In this document: positions 5,743 to 12,308 of the stretch, in pieces
Position numbering within the stretch: position 1 is the first letter of the stretch
Layout: each line of letters begins with the position of its first letter
DNA from: an uncultured Oscillospiraceae bacterium
GTDB taxonomy: Bacteria > Bacillota > Clostridia > Oscillospirales > Oscillospiraceae
Direction of reading: 5' to 3'
NCBI GenBank assembly: GCA_910587285.1
Contig: CAJULM010000062.1
Location: 1 to 12,308, forward strand
Length of the DNA stretch: 12,308 nt
The notes under the pieces: model-generated
What the model was told of the DNA's origin: nothing
What the model saw: the letters and a program-made list of their open reading frames with translations, nothing else
Database searches by the model: none
Translations under genes and position numbers: made by a program

Positions 5743-7629
5743 CTATGCCCCCAGCAGTTTTTGCCGGTTGAATTGGAGGGTATAGAGCTGGAAATACCGG
5801 CCCTTCTGGGCCAGTAGCTCCTGGTGGGTGCCCCGCTCCAAAATCTCCCCGTGGGAGAGAACGATGATTTGGTCGGCGTGCTGGATGGTGGACAGGCGGT
5901 GGGCCACAATGAGCATGGTGCCGATGTTGCGCATTTTCTCCAGGGAGTCCTGGATGAGCAGCTCGGTTTCCGTGTCGATGTTGGCGGTGGCCTCGTCCAA
6001 AATCATCACATCGGGGCGGTGGAGGATGGTGCGCACAAAGCTGAGCAGCTGCCGCTGCCCGGCGGAGAAATTGCCGCCCCGCTCCCGGACCTCCTCATCC
6101 AGCCCCCGGTCCATTTTGCTGATGAAGGAATCGGCGTTCACATAGCGGCAGGCGTCCCATATCTCCTGATCGGTGAAGCCCTCTTCCCGGAGGACGATGT
6201 TGCTGCGGATGGTGCCGGAGAACAGGAACACGTCCTGAAGCATCTGACCAAAACGGCGGCGGAGGGAGGAGATTTTGATGCGCCGGATGTCTATGCCGTC
6301 GATGAGAATCTGCCCCTTCTGAATGTCGTAATTCCGGCAGATAAGGGACAGAATGGTGGTTTTGCCCGACCCGGTGGCCCCCACAAAGGCCACGGTCTGC
6401 CGGGGGTCCACATGGAAGGACACACCCTTGAGCACCCACTCGTCCGGCTTGTAGGCGAACCATACGTTCCGAAATTCGATTTCGCCCCGCAGGCTGTCCA
6501 GCTCGATGGCATCCGGCTCGTCCACCACCTCCGGCTCCATGTCCAGCACGGTGAAGATTTTCTCCGCCGAGGCGAAGGCGGATTGGAGCTGGTTGAACTG
6601 CTCCGCCAGGGTCTGGATGGGGTTGAAAAACTTGGAGATATAGAGGTAGAAGGAAACGATGGTGCCGCTGGTCATGGCTTGACCCAGGAAAACGGTATCC
6701 TGGATATAGCCCTTACCGCCCAGGTACAGCAGGCACAGCACGGAGGAGATGTACAGCATATACACCATGGGGCGGAAAATGCCGAACACAAAGGTCTGAT
6801 TCTGCTTGGCCCAGCGCAGCGCCTCGCTCTTGGCCAGGAACTCGGACAGCTTCCGGTCCTCCTGGTTGAAAATCTGGGTGATTTTGATGCCGGACAGGTT
6901 TTCCGACAGGAAGGTGTTAATATCGGTGGTGCGGTCCTTCACCACCCGGTGGACCTTCCGGGTGAAGGTGCGGAAGATGACGGTAAACAGCACCAGGAAA
7001 GGCACGAAGCACAAAATCATCAGGGTGAGGGCGTAGTTGAGCATGAGCATAGCCGCCAGTACGCCCACCACGATAAAGGCGTTTTTCACCATGTTCACCA
7101 GGATGTTGGTGAACATCATGGAGATGGCGTTGGTGTCGTTGGTGACGCGGGTGACCAGCTTGCCCACGGGAATCTGATTGAGCTGATCGTGGGACAGCCC
7201 CTCGATGTGGGTGAATAAATTTTCCCGCAGGGCGGAGAGGATTTTCTGCCCGGTTTTTTGGAGAATGATGGCCTGAAAGTAGGTGCATACCATGGAGACG
7301 ATGAGGATACCGGCGTACAGCGCCACCCAGCGCAGCAGGGCGGAGGGCTCGAAGCGGTTTTTAATGAGCTCCTCAATTCGGCCCACAATGAGGGGGGAGG
7401 CCAGGTCGTAGGCGATGGAGGCCAGCATGATGACCAGCACCAGCAGAAACTCCTTTTTATAAGGTAGCGCATATTTTGCCAGCCGGCGGATGATCTCACC
7501 ATCGGGGATGTGGCGGTCAAAGTCGGGGACGGTTTTACGGTGCCGGTCCCACCACCAGGCGAGCAGGAAGATGAGGGAGAATACGCCCACGACAGCGCCC
7601 ACAAAGAGAAGCGGCAGATATTCACGCAT
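5743..7629 (-). CDS. Heterodimeric ABC multidrug exporter, catalytic subunit (BmrD/YheH-like)
   Basis: This 628-aa half-transporter has a membrane domain to about residue 345 and an ATPase domain from about 383. ATPase motifs are A-loop Tyr393, Walker A GATGSGKTT (Lys423), Q-loop Gln465, Walker B VMILDEA with Glu546, and His577. The signature is FSAGQ (521-525) rather than LSGGQ. A normal Glu with an altered signature is the pattern of the catalytically competent partner in heterodimeric exporters such as BmrCD and TM287/288, whose partner carries the degenerate Walker B. The upstream gene supplies exactly that. An extra hydrophobic helix (about residues 5-27) precedes the core membrane domain. 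ATG 7629 overlaps the partner's stop by 8 nt and has GGAGGAGGGAG about 9 nt upstream. Probable role is drug or lipid export; substrate unknown. Confidence 0.93.
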   Translation of the reverse strand: MREYLPLLFVGAVVGVFSLIFLLAWWWDRHRKTVPDFDRHIPDGEIIRRLAKYALPYKKEFLLVLVIMLASIAYDLASPLIVGRIEELIKNRFEPSALLRWVALYAGILIVSMVCTYFQAIILQKTGQKILSALRENLFTHIEGLSHDQLNQIPVGKLVTRVTNDTNAISMMFTNILVNMVKNAFIVVGVLAAMLMLNYALTLMILCFVPFLVLFTVIFRTFTRKVHRVVKDRTTDINTFLSENLSGIKITQIFNQEDRKLSEFLAKSEALRWAKQNQTFVFGIFRPMVYMLYISSVLCLLYLGGKGYIQDTVFLGQAMTSGTIVSFYLYISKFFNPIQTLAEQFNQLQSAFASAEKIFTVLDMEPEVVDEPDAIELDSLRGEIEFRNVWFAYKPDEWVLKGVSFHVDPRQTVAFVGATGSGKTTILSLICRNYDIQKGQILIDGIDIRRIKISSLRRRFGQMLQDVFLFSGTIRSNIVLREEGFTDQEIWDACRYVNADSFISKMDRGLDEEVRERGGNFSAGQRQLLSFVRTILHRPDVMILDEATANIDTETELLIQDSLEKMRNIGTMLIVAHRLSTIQHADQIIVLSHGEILERGTHQELLAQKGRYFQLYTLQFNRQKLLGA

Positions 7630-9403
7630 TGTGCTTGGCTCCCTCCTCCTCTAATTTTTGCAGCTCCACCATGCGGTGGTAGGCGGGGCAGGTCTCGTAC
7701 AGCTCGCTGTGGGGCCCGATGGCGGTGACCCGGCCGTCCTCCAGGAAGATGATGCGGTCCATCTGCTCCACGGTGGAGATGCGGTGAGCGATGAGAATGG
7801 TGGTGCGGCCCGTGCGCTGAGCGCGGAGGTTTTGCAGGATCGCCCGCTCCGTCTGGGTGTCCACGGCGGACACGGAGTCGTCCAGAATCAGGATGGGCGC
7901 GTCTTTGATGAGGGCACGGGCGATGGAGATGCGCTGCTTTTGCCCGCCGGACACGGTGACGCCTCGCTCCCCTAACACGGTTTCGTAACCCAGAGGGAAA
8001 TCCCGCACGTCGTCGGCCACCCCGGCCAGTACGGCGGCGTTGACAACCCGGGTCTGATCGGGGATGGTATGGGTGAAGTCCACGTTTCGGGCAATGGTGT
8101 CGCTGAACAGGAAGTTGTCCTGGGGCACGTAGGCCGCCGCCTGGCGCACCTCCCGGATGGGGACGGTGTTCACGTCGCGTCCGTCCACAAACACGGTGCC
8201 GTCGGGCACGTTGCAGATGCGCAGCATCAGGTCCACCACCGTGGTCTTGCCCGAGCCGGTGCGCCCCACGATGCCCACGCTCTCCCCGGCGTGGATGGTG
8301 AAGGAGACGTCGCGCAGGGCGTCGTATTCCCCGTCAGGGTAACGGAAGGTGAGGTGGCGGAACTCGACATTCCCCTTGACCGGCCCCAGCGGCGTCACGT
8401 CCGGGCGGTCGGCCACGTCCTGGGGGGCGTCCAGCAGCTCGCTGATGCGTTTGAGGGAGGCCCGGCCCCGGCTGGTCATGTCAATCAGCTCAGACACCGC
8501 CATGATGGGCCAGATGACGGCGTTGAAGTAGCCGATGAACTCCATCAGCTCTCCCGCGTTGAACTCCCCCCGCCAGACCAAATAGCCGCCGTAGCCCAGG
8601 ATGATGCAGACAACCGACTCCACAAACAACGTCACCAGAATGCGCAGCAGCACGGAGGAGCGGGTGAAATCCACATTGGCCTCCTCGTTTTCCCTGTTGA
8701 GGGCCCGAAAGGCCAGCAGCTCCTTGCTCTCCTTCACGAAGGCCTTGATGACGGAAATGCCGGAGAAGCTCTCCTGAGAGAAATCGGACAGCTTGGAAAA
8801 GGCCGCCTGGCGGATGTCCCACTTTTTCATCATATACCGGCCCACCACCGCGCTGGACGCCAGCAGCAGCGCCATGGGGATCATGGCCAGGGTGGTCATC
8901 AGCGGGTCCATCCGCCACATATGGTGGACGGACAGCCCGCCCAGCAGCACCGCGTCAAAAAACATGAGAAAGCCGAAGCCGTAGCACTCCTGCACCGTCT
9001 CCAGGTCGTTGGTGAACAGGCTCATCAGTCCGCCCACCTTGTTTTCCTGGTAGAACTGGCGGGACAGGTCCTTGGCGTGGTCGAACATCTCGTTGCGCAG
9101 GTTGGTCTCCACCTTGATGGCCGCGCCGAAAATGCACACCCGCCACAAAAAGCGGCCGAATACCATGGCGATGACAATCCACACCATGGGCAGGCAGATG
9201 CGGTCCAGCAAGAAGTCCATGTCAAAGGGGACCGCCGCGCCGTCCACGATGACATAGCCCTGGTTCACGCCGTTGATGACCTGCTGGTACAGGTTGGGGA
9301 CGATGAGCTGGATATAGTCCACCAGGATCAGGGCGGCCAGCCCGAAAAGAAGCCACCCAGCGTACTTAATATAATATCTGTTGATGTATTTTCCGAAGAT
9401 CAC
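7622..9403 (-). CDS. Heterodimeric ABC multidrug exporter, degenerate-site subunit (BmrC/YheI-like)
   Basis: This 593-aa half-transporter has a membrane domain to about residue 320 and an ATPase domain from about 345. Motifs are A-loop Tyr355, Walker A GRTGSGKTT (Lys386), Q-loop Gln428, canonical signature VSGGQ (484-488) and His540. Walker B reads ILILDDS: Asp509 replaces the catalytic Glu. In BmrC and TM287 the same substitution marks the non-hydrolysing composite site, while this subunit's intact signature completes the active site on its partner. The start is GTG 9403, with GAGGA 7 nt upstream lying across the stop codon of the acetyltransferase gene. The downstream partner overlaps by 8 nt. 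The three genes are therefore one tightly coupled operon. Confidence 0.94.
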   Translation of the reverse strand: MIFGKYINRYYIKYAGWLLFGLAALILVDYIQLIVPNLYQQVINGVNQGYVIVDGAAVPFDMDFLLDRICLPMVWIVIAMVFGRFLWRVCIFGAAIKVETNLRNEMFDHAKDLSRQFYQENKVGGLMSLFTNDLETVQECYGFGFLMFFDAVLLGGLSVHHMWRMDPLMTTLAMIPMALLLASSAVVGRYMMKKWDIRQAAFSKLSDFSQESFSGISVIKAFVKESKELLAFRALNRENEEANVDFTRSSVLLRILVTLFVESVVCIILGYGGYLVWRGEFNAGELMEFIGYFNAVIWPIMAVSELIDMTSRGRASLKRISELLDAPQDVADRPDVTPLGPVKGNVEFRHLTFRYPDGEYDALRDVSFTIHAGESVGIVGRTGSGKTTVVDLMLRICNVPDGTVFVDGRDVNTVPIREVRQAAAYVPQDNFLFSDTIARNVDFTHTIPDQTRVVNAAVLAGVADDVRDFPLGYETVLGERGVTVSGGQKQRISIARALIKDAPILILDDSVSAVDTQTERAILQNLRAQRTGRTTILIAHRISTVEQMDRIIFLEDGRVTAIGPHSELYETCPAYHRMVELQKLEEEGAKHNA

Positions 9404-9413
9404 GCTGATTTCC

Positions 9414-10076
9414 TCACTTTCCGGGGATGAGCTCAGAGGCCGCCGCCGGAGAGAAGCGGGCTAGCGCTTCATCCAGGGCGGCGTAGAATTGGGCAATGTG
9501 AGAGCCGTCCACCAGGGCATGGTTGACCAGCAGGGTGACGGGCATGAGAATTTTCCCGTTTTCCTCACCATACCGCCCCCAGGTGAGGCGGGGGTTGCTG
9601 TCCGCCGGGACAGGGGTGGGCTGGCGCAGGGCGGCGTAATTGATCCAGGGCAGGGAGGAGACGAACAGCAGGCTTAATGCGTCCTCTCCGTCGTCCAGGC
9701 CGCCGCAGGCCTTGGCCTGCGCCTGGGCGGTCAGGGCGGCGGGCAGATAGTCCTCAAAGGGCTGCATACAGTTGAGGCGGCAGTAGCTGTAGGTGCCGTC
9801 CTCCCGCATGACGGTGTGGGAGGTGTCGCAGGTGGAAAATTCCACCGGCCTGCCGTCCACAATGCGCTGGCGCAGCTGGGGCACAGCGTTGGCCGCCCGC
9901 CCGGCGCAGTACAGAAAGCTGAGGAAAAAGGGCAGCCGATCCCTCCGGCACACGGTGAAAAAGGGGGTGAGCTCCACCTGAGCCGTCACCCCGGCGTATG
10001 GGTCGGGCATGGCGTGGAAGTATTCAAAGTGCGCCCGCCGGGGATAGCGCTCCCAGTCGATGAGGCGATAGTTCAT
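9414..10076 (-). CDS. CatA-like O-acetyltransferase (chloramphenicol acetyltransferase family)
   Basis: This 220-aa protein matches the type A chloramphenicol acetyltransferase family in length and layout. Residues 15-21 (AHFEYFH) resemble the N-terminal H-F-x-x-F block, 139-147 (VSSLPWINY) the S-x-x-P-W block that includes the oxyanion-stabilising Ser, and 185-191 (NHALVDG) the catalytic H-x-x-x-D-G with His186. The usual preceding His of HHxxxDG is Asn here. It would use acetyl-CoA to acetylate a hydroxyl of a small molecule; chloramphenicol itself is not assured because many chromosomal CatA-like proteins are uncharacterised. The start ATG 10076 has AGGGGGGA 6 nt upstream. A longer in-frame extension runs into the tRNA gene and is spurious. 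It leads the exporter operon, 10 nt before the next gene. Confidence 0.88.
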   Translation of the reverse strand: MNYRLIDWERYPRRAHFEYFHAMPDPYAGVTAQVELTPFFTVCRRDRLPFFLSFLYCAGRAANAVPQLRQRIVDGRPVEFSTCDTSHTVMREDGTYSYCRLNCMQPFEDYLPAALTAQAQAKACGGLDDGEDALSLLFVSSLPWINYAALRQPTPVPADSNPRLTWGRYGEENGKILMPVTLLVNHALVDGSHIAQFYAALDEALARFSPAAASELIPGK

Positions 10077-10110
10077 AAAATTTCCCCCCTTATTCAGATT
10101 GAAAGACCGC

Positions 10111-10168
10111 GGCGCAGAAGGGCAGAGCCTGGGAGAAGCTGGGGCAGGCAGTGCGGGAGGAGCGGAAC
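10111..10168 (-). other. C-rich leader before the acetyltransferase gene
   Basis: Between the tRNA terminator and the acetyltransferase start, the transcribed strand sense (-) holds 58 nt with 30 C, 11 G and very few A. C-over-G enrichment is typical of Rho loading sites. I find no convincing -35/-10 pair for the operon in this gap, and no riboswitch or T-box consensus. Function is unproven. Confidence 0.3.
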
Positions 10169-10198
10169 TCCGGCGCTTTTTATAAAAAAACGCCGGAG
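10168..10198. repeat. Inverted repeat overlapping the tRNA terminator
   Basis: CTCCGGCG (10168-10175) is a perfect inverted copy of CGCCGGAG (10191-10198), with a T-run/A-run interior that can also pair. Its right arm is the same DNA used in the 3' half of the tRNA-Arg terminator stem, so the two structures exclude each other. Confidence 0.6.
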
Positions 10199-10224
10199 CA
10201 AGCGATATGAAGCTTGCTCCGACG
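10184..10224 (-). terminator. Intrinsic terminator of tRNA-Arg
   Basis: Read on the - strand, a 13-bp stem (10224-10212 with 10203-10191, one G-U pair) closed by an 8-nt loop is followed directly by seven T (10190-10184). The stem begins immediately after the encoded CCA of the tRNA, with no spacer. Confidence 0.9.
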
Positions 10225-10301
10225 TGGTACGCCCGAAGGGACTCGAACCCCCAACATTCAGAACCGGAATCTGACGCTCTATCCAATTGAACTACGGGCG
10301 C
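10225..10301 (-). tRNA. tRNA-Arg (anticodon CCG)
   Basis: This 77-nt gene folds as a complete cloverleaf. Acceptor arms are GCGCCCG and CGGGCGT, with a G1-U72 wobble. D arm is GTTC/GAGC with GG in the loop. The anticodon stem is TCAGA/TCTGA around the loop TTCCGGT, giving anticodon CCG (Arg, codon CGG). The T loop is TTCGAGT. Discriminator A73 is followed by an encoded CCA. It has its own promoter and terminator. A CCG arginine tRNA fits a GC-rich genome that uses CGG. Confidence 0.97.
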
Positions 10302-10320
10302 GTCTCCTTGACACCTGCAT

Positions 10321-10349
10321 AGTATAGCAGATATTCCCGCAGTTGTAAA
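10321..10349 (-). promoter_or_regulatory. Promoter of tRNA-Arg
   Basis: On the - strand, TTTACA (10349-10344) and TATACT (10326-10321) are exactly 17 bp apart. The expected start near 10314 leaves about 13 nt before the tRNA 5' end, a normal leader for RNase P processing. It lies just after the HD-domain gene's stop. That gene shows no terminator of its own, so read-through into the tRNA is possible. Confidence 0.85.
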
Positions 10350-10368
10350 GGGGGAATTGGGAGTTTTT

Positions 10369-12252
10369 TTATGTTTGATGGGAAAGACCGGTTTCCGCCG
10401 GCTGAGACACGGCGCGGCAGGCGTCATCATACATCCGCCGGCAGGCGTTTTGCCGGCCCTGGACAAAGGCCTGGCGGATGCTCCGCACGGTCTCCGCGTC
10501 TCGAAGTCTGGCGGTGAGCAGGGGGGAGAAGCGCTTGCCCTCCAGCTGGATGGCGGCCTGGACAGCCTCGTCCAAGCTCTTTGTCCGCCCCGTGTACAGC
10601 CCGGTAGTGTGAGTTGTGTTTTCCAGCCAGCTGATCAGGCTGATCACGTCCACCATCTGCCGGGAGGGGCACTCCAGCCGCCGGTAGGCGTCAGGATAGC
10701 CATGGGAGCCGTCGTACCAGGCGTGGTGGCCCAGGGCCGCGGCAGTGTAGCGCTGGGTGGAGGCGCGGGGGGAGAGCAGGGCCTCGCCGGCCAGGGTGTG
10801 CAGGCGCGCCATTTCATATTCGTAGTCAAACCATTGCCGGGCAGTGCGGGAGTACAGCTCAATCACGTTTATTTTTCCCACGTCGTGGAATAGGCCGCAG
10901 CTCATGGCGAAGGACAGAAGCTCCCTGTGCTTTTCCTCGGGGTCCTGAATGGCCCGGATGAAGTGGATATCGTCAAAAAATCCGGGCTCGTCCTCCCAGA
11001 TGATTTGGCACAGGGCGCGGGCAGCCTCGCCCACCACATGGGAATGAATGTAAATCTCCGGCGCAAAGCGCAGCAGGAGCATTTGCAGAAACCCACCGTA
11101 GGGGATGCTGTGGTCTGTTTCCACGTAGGTATAGGCCAGCTGGCGGAGAAAACGGAACAAAGTGCCGTCTCCCTGGGCCTGTGGAAAGGCGTCCACATAG
11201 TCCGTCACCCGGCGGTAGAGGCCCTCCACATAGTCCGCCCGGGCAGGTACCCGCTCGGGGTACTGGCACAGATACTGGCAGTAGAAGGCGGGCAGAGAGA
11301 TGACGCCGTACATCCCCTCGGGGGAGAAGTCGCTGGTGTCGGCAGTATCCATCAGCTCCTCCATTTTGTTCAGCAGATAGTCCAAATCCAAGATGCCGCA
11401 GTAGTACTGGATGGCGTGGTACAGGAAGGCGGACTTGGCAGGAAGGGGCTTGTTTTCCTCCTTGGCCTGCTGAATCTGCTGGTGGTAGACGATATACACC
11501 GAGTCCATGATATCCGCCATGTCCTGGGCGGACATAACTTTTTCTTTGCTATAGGAAATGCTGGAGGACATATTTTGATGGGTCAGATAGATGAACCGCG
11601 CCCAGGGGAGCTGCGGGGCCTTTTTCTGATACTCCTGATCCTGTAAGATTTGCAGGGTCTTTTTGATGAGATGTACCTTTTCGCCGGGGGAGCCGAACTG
11701 CCCCAGGGAGATATTGGCCCGGCAGCGCAGGATATAGCTCCGGGTCTCCATATCGTCGATCTCGTCATAATATTTAAGGTAGGCGGCCCCCTCCGTGAAG
11801 CACAGCCGCATTTGGACCATATACTTTTCAATGTCTGACAGCTCCAGCCCCACCAGTTTGTTGCAAGCGCAGTTGCGCCCCATGCCCAGCCAGTACAGGT
11901 GCCGGATCATGGCGGCGCGGTTGCGCCGCTGCCGGGCCAGGGTGAGCAGGGCCAGGCGGATTTGGCAGAACAGGCCCGCGTCCAGCTCCGTCCGGCCATC
12001 GTAGAGCCGAGAGGAGAACTCCTCCAGCTCCTCCAGCGTGGCGGCGTCGGCGGACAGAAGATTGTCCAGCACGGGAAACAGCCCGCCTCGCAGCAGCTCC
12101 ATGCTGCGCTTTGACGCCTGGGTGATACGCTCCTCGTTCTCCAACAGGAGGGCGGCGTATTGTTCAAAGGTGAGCCCGTCCGGCTTTTTCCAGGCGGCGA
12201 GGTCGGCGGCCTGCTTAATGTTGGAAATATATTCCTCTTGGTATGGCTGCAC
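10369..12252 (-). CDS. Variant HD-GYP-like protein with long helical N-terminus
   Basis: This 627-aa protein has an N-terminal region of about 395 residues. It looks all-helical and perhaps TPR-like, has no membrane helix, and I do not recognise it. The C-terminal domain has HD-GYP-type motifs: HSHVV (His403/His405), HDVGK (456-460), HTLAGE (His485) and a GHH...DGSHGYP block (509-520). HD-GYP proteins are metal-dependent phosphodiesterases that degrade c-di-GMP. Here the HHxxxDGxGYP block has one extra residue (His517), and the usual downstream D-x-F-D-A metal segment reads as SWLENTT, so activity is doubtful. The GTG start at 12252 is fixed by an in-frame TGA three codons upstream and has GAGGGGAG about 9 nt before it. 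It is probably in an operon with the preceding gene. Confidence 0.85.
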   Translation of the reverse strand: MQPYQEEYISNIKQAADLAAWKKPDGLTFEQYAALLLENEERITQASKRSMELLRGGLFPVLDNLLSADAATLEELEEFSSRLYDGRTELDAGLFCQIRLALLTLARQRRNRAAMIRHLYWLGMGRNCACNKLVGLELSDIEKYMVQMRLCFTEGAAYLKYYDEIDDMETRSYILRCRANISLGQFGSPGEKVHLIKKTLQILQDQEYQKKAPQLPWARFIYLTHQNMSSSISYSKEKVMSAQDMADIMDSVYIVYHQQIQQAKEENKPLPAKSAFLYHAIQYYCGILDLDYLLNKMEELMDTADTSDFSPEGMYGVISLPAFYCQYLCQYPERVPARADYVEGLYRRVTDYVDAFPQAQGDGTLFRFLRQLAYTYVETDHSIPYGGFLQMLLLRFAPEIYIHSHVVGEAARALCQIIWEDEPGFFDDIHFIRAIQDPEEKHRELLSFAMSCGLFHDVGKINVIELYSRTARQWFDYEYEMARLHTLAGEALLSPRASTQRYTAAALGHHAWYDGSHGYPDAYRRLECPSRQMVDVISLISWLENTTHTTGLYTGRTKSLDEAVQAAIQLEGKRFSPLLTARLRDAETVRSIRQAFVQGRQNACRRMYDDACRAVSQPAETGLSHQT

Positions 12253-12258
12253 AGAACG

Positions 12259-12308
12259 TCACTCCCCTCGCGCGCCGCCGGACAGGGGGGCCAGCCGGTC
12301 GTGAAGGA
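12259..12308 (-). CDS. Possible 3' end of an upstream gene
   Basis: One - strand frame entering the window is open for 15 codons (ending LSGGARGE) and stops with TGA at 12261-12259, six bases before the GTG of the HD-type gene. The SD of that gene lies across its last codons, which is normal in a tight operon. It is too short to identify, and it could be chance open frame. Confidence 0.3.
   Translation of the reverse strand, partial: LHDRLAPLSGGARGE

Noticed and set aside
5824..9430. Long + strand open frames (464 and 453 codons) opposite the two exporter genes
   Set aside because: Composition is Gly/His/Val/Gln-rich with no recognisable domain, and the opposite strand carries full ABC motifs. 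These are antisense shadows.
10225..10301. tRNA-Arg as an attachment site for an integrated element
   Set aside because: I see no integrase and no repeated copy of the tRNA 3' end in the window. The flanking genes look like ordinary chromosomal genes.
10077..10466. Upstream in-frame extension of the acetyltransferase to 350 aa
   Set aside because: The added residues are a translation of the tRNA-Arg gene, its terminator and promoter (the telltale 'VVQLDRASDSGSECWGFESL' product). The true start has a good SD at 10076.

Overview
The window is GC-rich, densely packed bacterial DNA with good Shine-Dalgarno sites (GGAGG, AGGGG), sigma-70/A-type promoters and classic hairpin terminators. Together with the protein families present (paired ABC half-exporters, a FapA/DUF342 protein, CatA-like acetyltransferase, degenerate signalling domains), this suggests a high-GC Clostridia genome of the Oscillospiraceae/gut type. 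That placement is inference; no rRNA or other taxonomic marker is present. I see no mobile element, CRISPR array or origin.

Left part, + strand (1-2159): the 3' end of an ABC half-transporter, a 45-codon ORF and a complete ABC half-transporter (632 aa). Each ORF overlaps the next by 8 nt, so they look like one translationally coupled operon. Next comes a strong promoter (TTGCCA, 17 bp, TATAAT with an extended -10) whose -35 lies in the centre of a 10-bp inverted repeat. It drives a FapA-family (DUF342) protein followed by a stand-alone CheY-like receiver. A nested bidirectional terminator (4444-4485) separates this rightward half from the leftward half.

Right part, - strand, read from 12308 down: the possible tail of an upstream gene; a 627-aa protein with a C-terminal HD-GYP-like domain; tRNA-Arg(CCG) with its own promoter and terminator; then an operon of a CatA-like O-acetyltransferase, a degenerate-site ABC half-exporter and its catalytically competent partner. 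This resembles the BmrC/BmrD (YheI/YheH) heterodimeric multidrug exporter arrangement and looks like a small xenobiotic modification-plus-export module. Downstream, with its own promoter but no visible terminator in front, is a PAS-like plus degenerate GGDEF protein with a Gln/Arg-rich tail.

Three signalling genes (receiver, degenerate GGDEF, variant HD-GYP) lie in the same 8 kb, suggesting regulatory or cyclic-dinucleotide-related functions, but nothing in the sequence proves that they act together. The most interesting signals are the operator-like repeat around the fapA-type promoter, the coupled micro-ORF between the ABC genes, the asymmetric exporter linked to an acetyltransferase, and the degenerate signalling enzymes. 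I did not find a clearly new system.
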